Positions 52,601-62,500 of a DNA stretch of 64,000 nt are shown piece after piece. Numbering within the stretch: the stretch's first letter is position 1; every line of letters starts with the position of its first letter. A program made the position numbers and the translations under genes. The stretch is from Amyelois transitella (lineage: Eukaryota; Arthropoda; Insecta; Lepidoptera; Pyralidae), in contig NC_083511.1 in the NCBI RefSeq assembly GCF_032362555.1, positions 5,456,001 to 5,520,000 on the forward strand, given 5' to 3'. The notes beneath the pieces were generated by a model. The model saw only the letters and a list, made by a program, of their open reading frames with translations. It was not told the DNA's origin and did not search any database.

Positions 52601-55600
52601 ATAAAATTCTTTGAAAAGATGATTCTAATAATAAAAAAAGCCTGGTAAGGTTGAGTTAAACTCGCGCACGAGGAGTTCCGTACAATTTTATTTGCAAAGA
52701 AAATATCCTATATCTCATAAACTATTTCATCGATTTGTTCTAACTAATTTTTGTTAGACATAATCAAAATTGTTTTAGCAGTCTTCTTATCATTTACAAA
52801 AACCTATCCAACGATAGCCCACAAGGCTATATTCTCATAAAAATATTGTTCCTGGAAGGAGTGCTACTTTTAATAATTTTATTTTTTAAAATCAACTGCA
52901 TAATATTTCTTAAAACAAATACCGTCCTACTTTTAAATGTCAACCTGCACCCTATGTGCCCCAATCTCCTACAAGGTAGCGCAGGTCAAATGGGAATCGT
53001 TTCGAATAGAAACTTGACCTACGCAATCGGGAGTAACCATGGACTAAGTGCAAGGGCACCGAACACATGTGACAATTTATACAAATCGCTTCAGAAATTC
53101 AGAAAAAACAGACCAACAAAATACAAAAAAAATTAATGTATATTTTAAGTAGTTGTAATATTGATATAGGTATCAGAAGGTAGAAATGTTCTTTACCATT
53201 ATCATTTATAACAACACTTGACGTGAAAGTAGTGGCATTCCAAATAAGGCAAGGTCAGTAGCAAAGCTGATAAGACGTTACCCTTGGAGCAATAAACTGA
53301 TTTAAAATTGAATCTCAACATATAACGGTATTCGAGGTCGTTGATCTAAAATTTTAAAAGCTTGATTCTTCTAACTTCGAACTAACTTCTGCCCTGGGTT
53401 TTGTTACTGTAGGAATTTGTAAAAATCCTTCCTAATCTATTATAAAGTTTTTTTTTTTTAAAGTGACAAATTAAAAAATAAATAAAAAATATCTAATCAT
53501 TCCGTAATAATGTTATTCGAAAATACTATAGGTAATGTATGTATGCAATGTGCCAAATTTTATGTACCTATGATAATGAGATAACGACCTGACTACGATT
53601 ATATGTATTGCCTAATCTAAAAAGTTGTAGCAAATCAACATTACTATATCAAATAACAATAAAAATATAAAATCTCCATGATAAGTCTGTTATTAATCAA
53701 AACTTAACAGATAACACGGTTTATCTTGCAACATACATGTAAGGTGAATGTCTCAATCAAGGAAGAAGTAGTTACATTGAAATTGAATTTTAGCTTATTT
53801 TTTCATATTTAAATGAAATACGTAAAATTTATATCCCTATAACAAGTTAATAAAAAATCGTTGGTAGGGAAAATTTTACTTACTTAAAAAAAAAGGATTG
53901 CCAAAAGTATAGTTGGTTCAAAAGTTGCAGTTTAGTACTTAAAAAATGTAATAGTGTTGACAACCATAAACTCATAGCGAGGGTTATCAAAAAGGCATTT
54001 CGCTTCATAATCGCTGCACCTATTTATTTATAGATATTGTTAATTTACTATTGTTTTATGTATGTTTATTATTATTTTGTGTAATTTAAATATATTTTTT
54101 TGACCCCACCTAATTTCTCTGTCGAATTCAATGGTTGACTGGTAGATAATGCTTCCAGCATTGAGTCCACCTATTGTTAAAGTTTAAATAAATAAATAAA
54201 ATAAACTAATTAAAAGTTGAATATACTCAGATAACATTTGTTAATTGTAATTATATGTAAACTCAAAAGATATGCATGCTAACGATGATTTAATTTTAAT
54301 TTATGCAATGCATGCTTAATCTTGTAATTGCCACTTGGCAATTAGGTGCCTTCTGATAAAATTGTTAACGTATGGAAAAAAATTGTAACTTATCAATACT
54401 GACGAAATATTTGAGGTACCTACTAATAATACTTAATCTTATTCTATTACATTATTTAAATAAGTATCTATAACATTATACTTATAACAATTTCCCAAAT
54501 GGAAATCAAAATGAAACATTGAATTAAATTGTTCCTAAACTCGGATAAAAGTCAAGGACTTGTACAAAGGCTACGCATGACAATATTGTATGGTACCTAC
54601 TGACTTATACGCCTAGCCAAAATTAATGTGAGTTTAGAGGGGAAAATTCCATCATCATCATCAGCCTTTCAACAACAATCTATTCTTGTTTAAATAATTA
54701 AAACAAGCGGTTAATACATCATATATTATATACATCTATACTATTATTTAAACCGTAAAATATTACGCAGAGATACCTAGTGTTATAAATATCACACTAT
54801 ATATAATATATATAGTGTGATAAAGAGTCTGTTACCAAGAAGTAATTTGAAATATGCTACATGGGCGTGATAAAAACACAAGCGTCTAGCTTATTTATGA
54901 AATAGATATTGACTTTAGCGACATTATGTTTGCTATCTATGGTATCGATAAAAATATCAATTGGCAAAAAGAACACCAGATTTTTCAAATAAGTCTGATA
55001 GTCAATGACATAACAATTACTAAAGCCGGTATTATTACAAAAACAAACGTGATCAAGGAGAATCTATACTTGTTCATGTATTATCTGTTTGGAAATGTTA
55101 TTGTAAATTTCCGAACTACTTATCTCATTATCTATGAGAAAAGATGTGACACGCACACTTTTCGAAGGCACAGGGTGGTACAGAGTACTTCATAAATTAC
55201 ATCACAGACACACTCCGAGTAGATAAACTCCAATGGATTTTGGTAAGTGGATGCTTTAAATTATTATGTTACAGAATTTTTTGTAGAGTTTACCAGGGCC
55301 AGGCCAGAAAAGTTGACCTTGAACAGTTTCCTAGGTATTTTTAACATGTAGTCTTACCAGTGATTTTTACGTAGATACATTAAGAATATTTAAACATTTT
55401 TACATACTTACGCCATGTTGGGAATTCGATCGCATGTCGTGATTATTCAAAGTTCTTTCAGTTTTAGTGGAAATTACCATTCTGTGCTGACTATACATAT
55501 TGAGAAGCCCCTTCCCAAAATGTATAGTTATATTTCCGCGACACATCTGATGACGTTAAGGCTGCTTAAAAAACAGGATAATATTGTAAGAACCTATAAA

Positions 55601-57025
55601 AATAAACAGACCTGTACCATAAAGAGTTGCAGTGCTGTCTTGAATAATAATAATCATATATACCAAGAGGTTTTTTCAATTTATGTTTGGAAGTAGGTGG
55701 ATTTACCTGCTATCTATTGACATTACCTACTTATGTTTATCATAGATCAGTTGTAAGATTAAAACAATTTGTTGCTAAGTAGGTACAACAATATGAGGTG
55801 AAATTTCATTTCGTTGTAATTATTTGTTGTTGTCTTAATTATTATCCAAGTAAGTCGTAAATTTAAGCATACAATTAGTAGTAAGAAGTTGAGTTATTTA
55901 CGGTCCTACTGATGATTATTACACTGAGAATATCACTTCCAAGCGTGCATAACGTGCAGACACATTAATTAAACAATGCATTTAGCCCATGTCAGAATGT
56001 TCGCATTTAAACAGATGAAGGAATAAAACGATAGTTTGTCGACCTCTTTTGCGCAGTGGTAATATGTGTTTGCCTCTGAGGCGAAAGGTACTCGGTTCGA
56101 TCCTTTGTTGGGCGTGTTTTAATTTTCAAGTGGATCTTAGCTATCTTATTTTTATTTTATTATGTAATGTATGTTTAAAATTATAAAAAGATAGATAGAC
56201 TCTTTATTGCACCATAAGTAAAAGAAAAATAGAAAAAAAAACACAGGTAATGAAGTACCTACAAAGGCGGACATATCGCTAAAGTACTTAGTTTAGTCAA
56301 TATTTATCAACAAAAACCCATGATAATCCTAACAACAACTAGTTATTCCAAACTTAATTAATAAAATTAGCCCTCTATCTTATCCGCAACTTAACCGAAG
56401 TCTACCCTTCTTCGTGACATGACGCAACATTCAGCTCTATCTGACCACATCGTAATTGTATCCAAACAGAAAGGTCATACTGATATCGATACTGTTAAGT
56501 AACAGTTTCATGACACTTAGTGGCAAGTTAAAAAACTCATTATGAAATTACAATGATTAAACTTTTATGCATAATTTTTTATAATATGAGTTAAATACCT
56601 ACTCGTAATATGCCTACAAAATTGACAATTTGTATTTTAAACTATCTCTACCTACCTATTTCAAGTACATATTTTAAATATTACAAATACTTTACAAAAC
56701 TATATGAGACCAAATGAAAAACTTTGACACAGCATCTTTCGAATCTTTTACTAGAAAGTGCGTGACCGCAAAAAACAGTAAGGCAATGATTATGTGAAGG
56801 TAATGCAACGTGGAGAATTATTATCATTGTATTACCAACTCAAGACGACAGACCGGTTGCAAGAACCAGACTTATAAACGGTATCGATGCATTATCTACG
56901 GGTTTTGACACAGCTGCAGAAATTCTTGTAAATCATTAAAGCACATGCGGTTAAGTTCCATATGTTCCAATCGGCCACTTACCGAGTTTCCCCATCATCT
57001 CTTCCAAAGCGACATCCTTGTCCAT
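43692..57025 (-). CDS. SLC22-type organic cation transporter C, three coding exons
   Basis: A plasma-membrane MFS carrier of the SLC22 group; substrate unknown. Exons 56983-57025, 46968-47079 and 43692-45186 join in phase 1 and phase 2 to give 549 residues, the family's normal length. Exon 1: MDKDVALEEMMGKL. Exon 2: GDFGRYQCFQ then TM1 (about 22-44) and VPEH. Exon 3 from Cys53: an extracellular loop with NYT and NSS glycosylation sites, EWDFVC, TM2, GRLSDKFGRK 145-155, EIVGPSKRT, MDESPRWLW about 261-269, the TM7-12 region with SAELFPTVVRSSG, PETNGRNLPQSL, and a tail with CFTNC ending MVPLEIMEKKP. The ATG at 57025 sits in aaccaaccATGG. A 5' UTR intron acceptor (cattacag) lies about 40 bases upstream of it. 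Intron 1 is 9.9 kb. Confidence 0.9.
45187..46967 (-). other. Intron 2 of SLC22 C
   Basis: The donor on the minus strand is AG|gtatgc, weaker than consensus; the acceptor is gaattacag. AT-rich, with no second TM1 exon and no strong repeats seen. Confidence 0.6.
46968..47079 (-). CDS. Exon 2 of SLC22 C (TM1 exon), possibly shared with B
   Basis: The 112-base exon encodes 36 complete codons, DFGRYQCFQFILHILSALTA through VPEH, with split Gly and Arg codons at its ends. The GDFGRYQ motif and the following hydrophobic stretch are the conserved N-terminal cytosolic motif and TM1 of insect organic cation transporters. It is flanked by acceptor tcgatttcag and donor gtatgc. It ends AG (phase 2), and both downstream large exons begin with one base followed by TGT (Cys), so either join restores an Arg-Cys. 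Confidence 0.85.
47690..47895 (+). repeat. Mosaic repeat: R2 head joined to R1 tail
   Basis: R2 words ('gtaccttttgaccataaaac', 'gttagtcaggtttttacgaa', 'ttggatcatgataaaagctg') run through 'cactagatgaatgtgcc' into the R1 3' third ('cttagtctcctttcattac', 'tccttgggagagagaag', 'gccgaaatccacacgg'), like 9845-10045. Confidence 0.6.
50218..50480 (+). repeat. Dispersed repeat family R2, long copy
   Basis: Full order: 'tggctatagtcctattatat', 'cctcactactctggcgagga', 'gcccgggttacgcctatgac', 'ctctgcaaccttcccagagg', 'aacctaaccggtaatggatc', 'atggttacacattcagatat', 'gcagatttgctcacgatgtt', 'taagagcatcgcttag'. This is one of the two best copies. Confidence 0.75.
51040..51290 (+). repeat. Dispersed repeat family R2, long copy
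   Basis: Same word order as 50218-50480, adding the segment missing there ('gagtcaggtttttacaagaa', 'gcgactcccatctgaccttc') and ending 'gtgcaggtttcctcacgatg', 'tttccctcactgaa'. The two long copies lie about 560 bases apart in direct orientation. Confidence 0.75.
54115..54200 (+). repeat. LINE 3'-tail-like fragment
   Basis: 'tggttgactggtagataatg', 'cttccagcattgagtccacc', 'tattgttaaagtttaaataa' and an 'aataaataaa' end. Same terminal segment as 21083-21152 and 38283-38340. Confidence 0.6.
54790..54822. repeat. Inverted repeat, 15-bp arms
   Basis: Arms 54790-54804 (tatcacactatatat) and 54808-54822 are exact complements with a 3-base loop. Partly simple AT sequence. Confidence 0.8.
56040..56110 (+). 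repeat. tRNA-like SINE head
   Basis: A-box-like 'gcgcagtggtaatatg' and a good B box 'ggttcgatcc' (about 56094-56103) with tRNA-like spacing, then 'tttgttgggcgtg'. It resembles the tRNA-derived head of a moth SINE. The cloverleaf stems do not pair well enough to call a functional tRNA. Confidence 0.5.
56185..56230 (-). repeat. LINE 3'-tail fragment, minus strand
   Basis: The reverse complement reads 'cttatggtgcaataaagagt' followed by 'ctatctatc', the usual end of lepidopteran non-LTR insertions. Confidence 0.5.
56983..57025 (-). CDS. Exon 1 of SLC22 C, start codon
   Basis: ATG GAC AAG GAT GTC GCT TTG GAA GAG ATG, ATG GGG AAA CTC G, then donor gtaagt. It encodes MDKDVALEEMMGKL plus the first base of Gly15. 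This short acidic cytosolic N-terminus directly before GDFGRYQ is typical of insect organic cation transporters. The sequence around the ATG (accATGG) is a favourable initiation context. Confidence 0.85.
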
Positions 57026-57089
57026 GGTTGGTTCGTGTTTATTTTTCTTCCTGTTGCCGAAGTTCTGTAATGTAATTAACGTGATTCAC

Positions 57090-57245
57090 AGACACCATTG
57101 ATGGAAGAGTGGTGAGCGCGGGAGCGAGTGTGGGCGAAGACAGGCGTGCGACCCGTCCTGCCGGCGGACGGGCGAATGCTCGGCTATCGGCGGCGTGACG
57201 GCGTGGCGCCAGCGACGTCGTTGCCGCAATCGTGTGAAAAAAAAT
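57090..57245 (-). promoter_or_regulatory. CpG-rich block, likely promoter/5' UTR of SLC22 C
   Basis: About 150 bases strikingly rich in CG dinucleotides within AT-rich surroundings, placed 65-220 bases upstream of the C start codon. On the minus strand it leads to a possible donor (caatg|gtgtct) and then the acceptor cattacag just before the coding exon, suggesting a noncoding first exon. A 94-codon open frame through it is a composition effect. Confidence 0.4.
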
Positions 57246-58301
57246 CTCAACCTCTTATCTTTATTAGGCCGTAGCTCCTGTCTTGAGCTGTCAACACTAC
57301 CAGACTTATCAACTGCATGATATAATAATATCCGCCTTAGCTCCTTCCAAGCTAAACATACACATGCCACCAGATTATTATATGGAACAATGAATGTGTT
57401 TTCACACCCTACGTCTACTAGGCGGTAAAGCTATCAGAGAATGACTCCAACTCTACTTGAGTATAAACACCATGAAAAGAGCGCTTGCTATTCTAGATAT
57501 AGGAACTGTGACTTCCGCATTTGTATTGTACTGTGTACATAAATTGAGGAAAATACATACTTATATATTTTTGACTTCTTGATATCAAAACGACATACAC
57601 GCACTTTATAAATTAAATAACACAAATTCTTTCTATGCTAATCAACATTTCTTAATCAACACCAATTTCATATGCATTAATAAATATAATCACATAGGTA
57701 CCTGAATATTAAATAAGTAGTTATTAGAAAATAAAATGTTTTAAATTTTGAAATGGTTGATAAGTAATATTTTTTATATGGTTGAGAAGCTTTTTTTATG
57801 TTAAATGACATTAATTTAATGATGCATAAATTGGCAATATATTAATATTAACAAAGATTGATATTTGCATGCTAAAAAATTTGCTAATAAGGCAATATAT
57901 CTGTATGATAATTATTATTAGGACCATATTGTAAACCCTATTGTAGTAAACAAATAAAATTAAATATTTGAAGTAAACAAACATAAATAAAACGGAAACT
58001 GAAACATCAAACGTTGATTATTGTTTAATCTTTGAAGTTTGCATCAATTTTGTGAAGTTAAAACTCATAACTATGTAATTGCTATTTTACCTATCGATGA
58101 AACGCAATTTTCTACGTTTTAAACATTTGGTACGTTTAACTAGAATTGTATAGATGGAAAGTTATTGGGTAGGTAAGTACCTACCTATTCACATGATTTT
58201 TCCCCCACCTTTCTCACACACAGTGTCTTTGTATTATATGTTGACATTTCTGCACTTAAAATAAAAATATTGAGGAATTTGACATAACTGTTTTTAATCT
58301 A

Positions 58302-58566
58302 TACTAATATTATAAAGCTGAAGAGTTTGTTTGTTTGTTTGAACGCGCTAGTCTCAAGAACTACTGGTTCGAATTGAAAAATTCTTTTTGCTTTGAATAT
58401 ACCATTTATCTTGGAAGGCTTTAGGCTATATAACATCATGCTTCAACTATTAGGAGCGAAGAAATAATGGAAAATGTCAAAAGAACGGGGAAAATTATTC
58501 ATCCTTGAGGGTTTCAATGATGCCCAAAATAACTATTCCACGCGGACGGAGTCGCGGACACAGCTA
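58302..58566 (-). repeat. SINE/RTE-derived repeat R3, minus-strand copy
   Basis: The reverse complement of this stretch matches 21545-21816 over nearly its whole length, and additionally has the 5' head 'ctagctgtgtccgcgactcc' and 'cgcgtggaatagttattt'. It ends in 'ttgtttgtttgtttg' repeats and 'tatactaatat'. Confidence 0.8.
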
Positions 58567-59585
58567 GTTAATAATAATTGCTAAAGGAGATATGGATATC
58601 AGTTGACGCTACTTTATACAAACTAATTTATTATAAATAATATTCAAAGCACGTAGCTATTGGCGGGAAGGCAGATAATGACACTTTATATTTCATATGT
58701 TTCCGCTCTCAAACAAACCCAAACCCTTGAACTCTACGTAGGTCAGTAAAAATTTATACTGAATAGGTACACTGCTTAAACCCGACACGATAATTTGAAT
58801 TTAATATGATTAGACCAAATATTTAAACGCATTATATAGGTACTTAGACCTCTCTCGTTGGTCCTATAACCTAGCCAATTTTTTCTTTTCTATTACCTAT
58901 TAATTATTGTCACCACAGCGAAAAAGAACAAAAGTTTAACAATAGGTAATTAGCAGACTTGTTTGTTTATGTGGCTCATATGAGCTCGACGGCATTTGAC
59001 CTTACAAACTTACACTTTATATATTTTTTGTGGTTACATAAACTATACCAAAGTATAGATTTCAACTGGCTACTAACCTCCATGGTTTGAAGTAAATCTT
59101 ATTATTATTATTTCGTGTTGGTAAGCACTAGGTAGCCTTCGTCTATTCACCCATACAACCGTTAGACAAATTATAAATGTTCTCCATTCCTGTAATATTC
59201 AAATTAAATTAAATTATTTATTAATTAAAAGTTTTATTCTAGATAACTTAGTACAATAAGGTGACTTAATTAATGCCCTAGGTGATTTTCTACCTATCTA
59301 GTAGTAGGTAAATATATAAGTTTAACAATAAAGTCTACAACGCTACTAGAAAAAGGAGACATTTTGCATTCGAGAAATATCTCAACCTATCAATTTTATT
59401 GGCTATTTCTTATCTATAATTCTACTAACTTCTTTGGTAATCTCTTCTTTTCTCGCATTACATTTTTGCATAGCTAGTTCAAATACTCAATCACTCATTT
59501 AGTGTAAAACCATTAATTTCTAGCCTAAATCTACGCAGCCACGATCAAATGTCATACGTATCAATACGGACCATTGTATTGTGCC

Positions 59586-62500
59586 ATGTCTATGTAAGTC
59601 TGATACTAGTTTTTCAAAGAATTTATAAAGAATTTAAAAATATATCGATCGGTATACTAAAATATAACTATTATTTTAGAATCGGCACAGTGTATGAAGA
59701 TGTAACTACTGATGTGGTAGGGAGTATCGGTACTTGGCAATGGCTGGTGGTATTTTTGTGTACTGCTTTCATGGTACCTTCGATCTTTATTCAGTTTGAA
59801 GACATGTTCCTCCTCCGCCAAGTGGAGAATGTGATGTGTATTCCACCATCCGACATTCAAGTTACCAATACTAGCCTATGTTTCGTCCATCTAGAAGGAA
59901 ATGCCACAGCCATCATAGAATGCGAAAGGTGGTACGTTAAATTATTGTGGATGATTTGGTTGCAAAAGGCTGTAAGTATATTTTTAGTTTATGATGTTCT
60001 TCTGATGTTGTCACTAAAAAATTGGAAGAGACAGATTAAATCAAAGTATGTATTAACTATTTAGAATACATAGGTAAATCCTGGTACCAAAATCTGGAGA
60101 TTCTTTGGTGAACGCTCAACCTTATTTACTTGACATGCCCTCTTATTCCTTAACTTTAGAACAGAAATATCTTGATAGATATTTCTGATTCTTTCTGATC
60201 ATTATAGAGAAGATATATACCTATATAATGTATATCTTCTCTTTATACTTTGTAAATACTCCCTCCACAAATATTTCTCTCATCTTTTCATAAATTATTG
60301 CTTTCCTCAGCTGTTATGCGGTCATTGGGTACAATTATACCTACTTACTATCTGTTATTTTGTTGTACCGAAAGTGCGATGTAAAAAAATGTTTGCAGTG
60401 GATGATATTTTGCGACAACAGGATGAAATTAGTGTCAACGGCCATGGTGAGCCGGGTCGGCCAAGTGTTCGGCAGCTTCATTTTCGGTTTTATTTCTGAT
60501 AGGTGAGTGTCTGTTGAGTACTGAGCGTTGTGATTCACCCGAACCAATTACTTTACGATCTACCGCCTTTTATCGCGATATTTGGCTTGATGGAGTGCTT
60601 GAGATCTTAGTGCAGCTGATCTTTGATTTGATCCGTCCACTGTATCGTGCTACGATCCCCGGGTCTCTGCTATTTTCCAGTGACCACGAGTTTCTCCAGG
60701 TTATCGGCTGATTACCTGGTTATAATGTCAATTTCTCACTATCAACAACTGAAATACACCCGCGGCCTGGCCCGCGTCATTACGAATTCCCCTGAATTTC
60801 GAGAAATCCTCCCTAAGTGCACGGATCATATATGAAACCTACATGCCAACTTTGAAAGCGGTTGAATTGCGTTGATTATCAGACAGTTGTTATCGTCATG
60901 AAATCATCTTTTATAATTAAATTATATTTTAGTTTTGGAAGAAAAGCTGCTATCATGATAAACGTCCTGTCGGAAACAATTTTAGGTCTTCTATTGACTT
61001 TCTGCGATTCCGAGGCATGGTATCAACTCATAGTGTTTCTTACCAGTTTGTGCTGTAGCGCTTTTAAATACTTGGGACTAATATTGAGTGAGTAATTGTT
61101 ATAATTTTAGTCTTTTAGAAGACATATCGGGGATGATGCTCATTGGTAATTGCTACCTACTTAATAAAAAAAACTATGTTTTGTTTTTAAATTTCTATCT
61201 TGATTGAATGATTAAGTATTGTTTGCTATTATCTATAGGTTTACTGTTGTTGGCTTAAGGTTTACCTGTTGTAGTTTTAAAGCTTATCTAAGTTTTTAAT
61301 AAATAGGTACCTATATGATTTCGAAGAGAGACATGATTTCAGGGAGGTTTTGAAACTGCCCATAAACGTCGATAACGGACGAATAGATGAGGTTTATCGG
61401 AAACATTACATTTACCATATTATTATTAACTGACGCAACAAAATAATGTGTATACTTACATCTGATGCAATTATTATTCGCGTTATTATCAGTTATTACT
61501 GTAATTTGACACCAAACGTTTATTTATCATAATTTAATTTATTATCTTACTTAGGTACATATAAAAACTAGTAATGGTTTTTCTTGAAACGAAATCTATT
61601 TACTGAAAATATAAGATTTTCACCAATGAGTGCGCGCTACATTGGTCTTTTGAGTTCTTTTCCAGATCATAGGAAAGGGCGAGGAGGAAAAATGTTTGAT
61701 ACCAAATACTTGTGCCCATCTAATTCAGAAGTCAGAACTAGAAAGTTATTTTGAATAAAAACATTATTGTCACACGTACAGTACCTATCTAACATGACTC
61801 TCTAGGTATATGATCTAATAAACCAATGAGTCATTTACTTACAAAATACCGATTTACCACGGCACTATATTTTTTACCGGGTATGAAAGGTAGCCTTTGT
61901 CCTTCTTCAGACTCTTTATTATATAAATACGTGTTTTGTGTTAGAAGAGGATTGGTTCCGTGGAGAACGTGTAAAGAAGAAACAAACAAACAAACTTTCA
62001 CATCTTTCACATGCATTGTATATTAGTAGGTAAGTATGGCTTAAAAAAAAGGAATCATCTCGGATTTTTTTTCTCTACGAAAAGTTCATTTCTCAATAGA
62101 TTGGCATTAACGATATCTCAAATGCATATATTTACTCAACGTCCATTCTTTCGTCGAAAGCGGAACTAAATAATTATGCTTATTTTCACCTTATTTTCTG
62201 TAAACCTAAGTATATATAAAATTTTAATAAATGCAGAAAAGCATTGAAATTGTCAATTGATTAATTAAAGTCTTACCTCTTAGTATAAACCGTACTGACA
62301 ACTATTTAATAATCATAATTTTGATTTAAAACAAATTCTATGCTTTTACAGCATGCGAAATTGCTAGCAACGAATGGCGTTCATGGCTGAATACAATTGT
62401 GATGCTGCCTCGGCTGTTTGCATTGATTTGCACGGTTCCGCTGGCGAACTGCACGGGGAATCAGCAGACGTTGAGTTTCATTGCGGTTTTGTATGGCGCT

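Larger units (their letters stand above)
47080..56982 (-). other. Intron 1 of SLC22 C (9.9 kb)
   Basis: Donor gtaagt adjoining exon 1, acceptor tcgatttcag. It holds repeats at 47690-47895, 50218-50480, 51040-51290, 54115-54200 and 56040-56110, and the 15-bp hairpin at 54790-54822. A 103-codon minus-strand frame at 48321-48632 looks partly protein-like but has no recognised motif. No nested gene is supported. Confidence 0.55.
57026..59585. other. Divergent intergenic region between SLC22 C and D
   Basis: Carries the CpG-rich block near the C start, an inverted SINE (58302-58566) and AT-rich DNA. No further gene is recognised. C and D are transcribed away from each other, about 2.56 kb between start codons. 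Confidence 0.55.

Noticed and set aside
52846-53136. 96-codon plus-strand frame
   Set aside because: A hydrophobic start followed by a basic end could mimic a secreted peptide, but it lies inside the SLC22 C intron with no cysteine pattern or splice support.
56046-56110. Possible functional tRNA gene
   Set aside because: A and B boxes are present, but the acceptor, D and anticodon stems do not pair convincingly, so it is called a SINE head.
57086-57370. 94-codon minus-strand frame rich in Arg and Ser
   Set aside because: It runs through the CpG-rich block upstream of SLC22 C; the Arg-rich translation is a base-composition effect and it overlaps the likely promoter/5' UTR.
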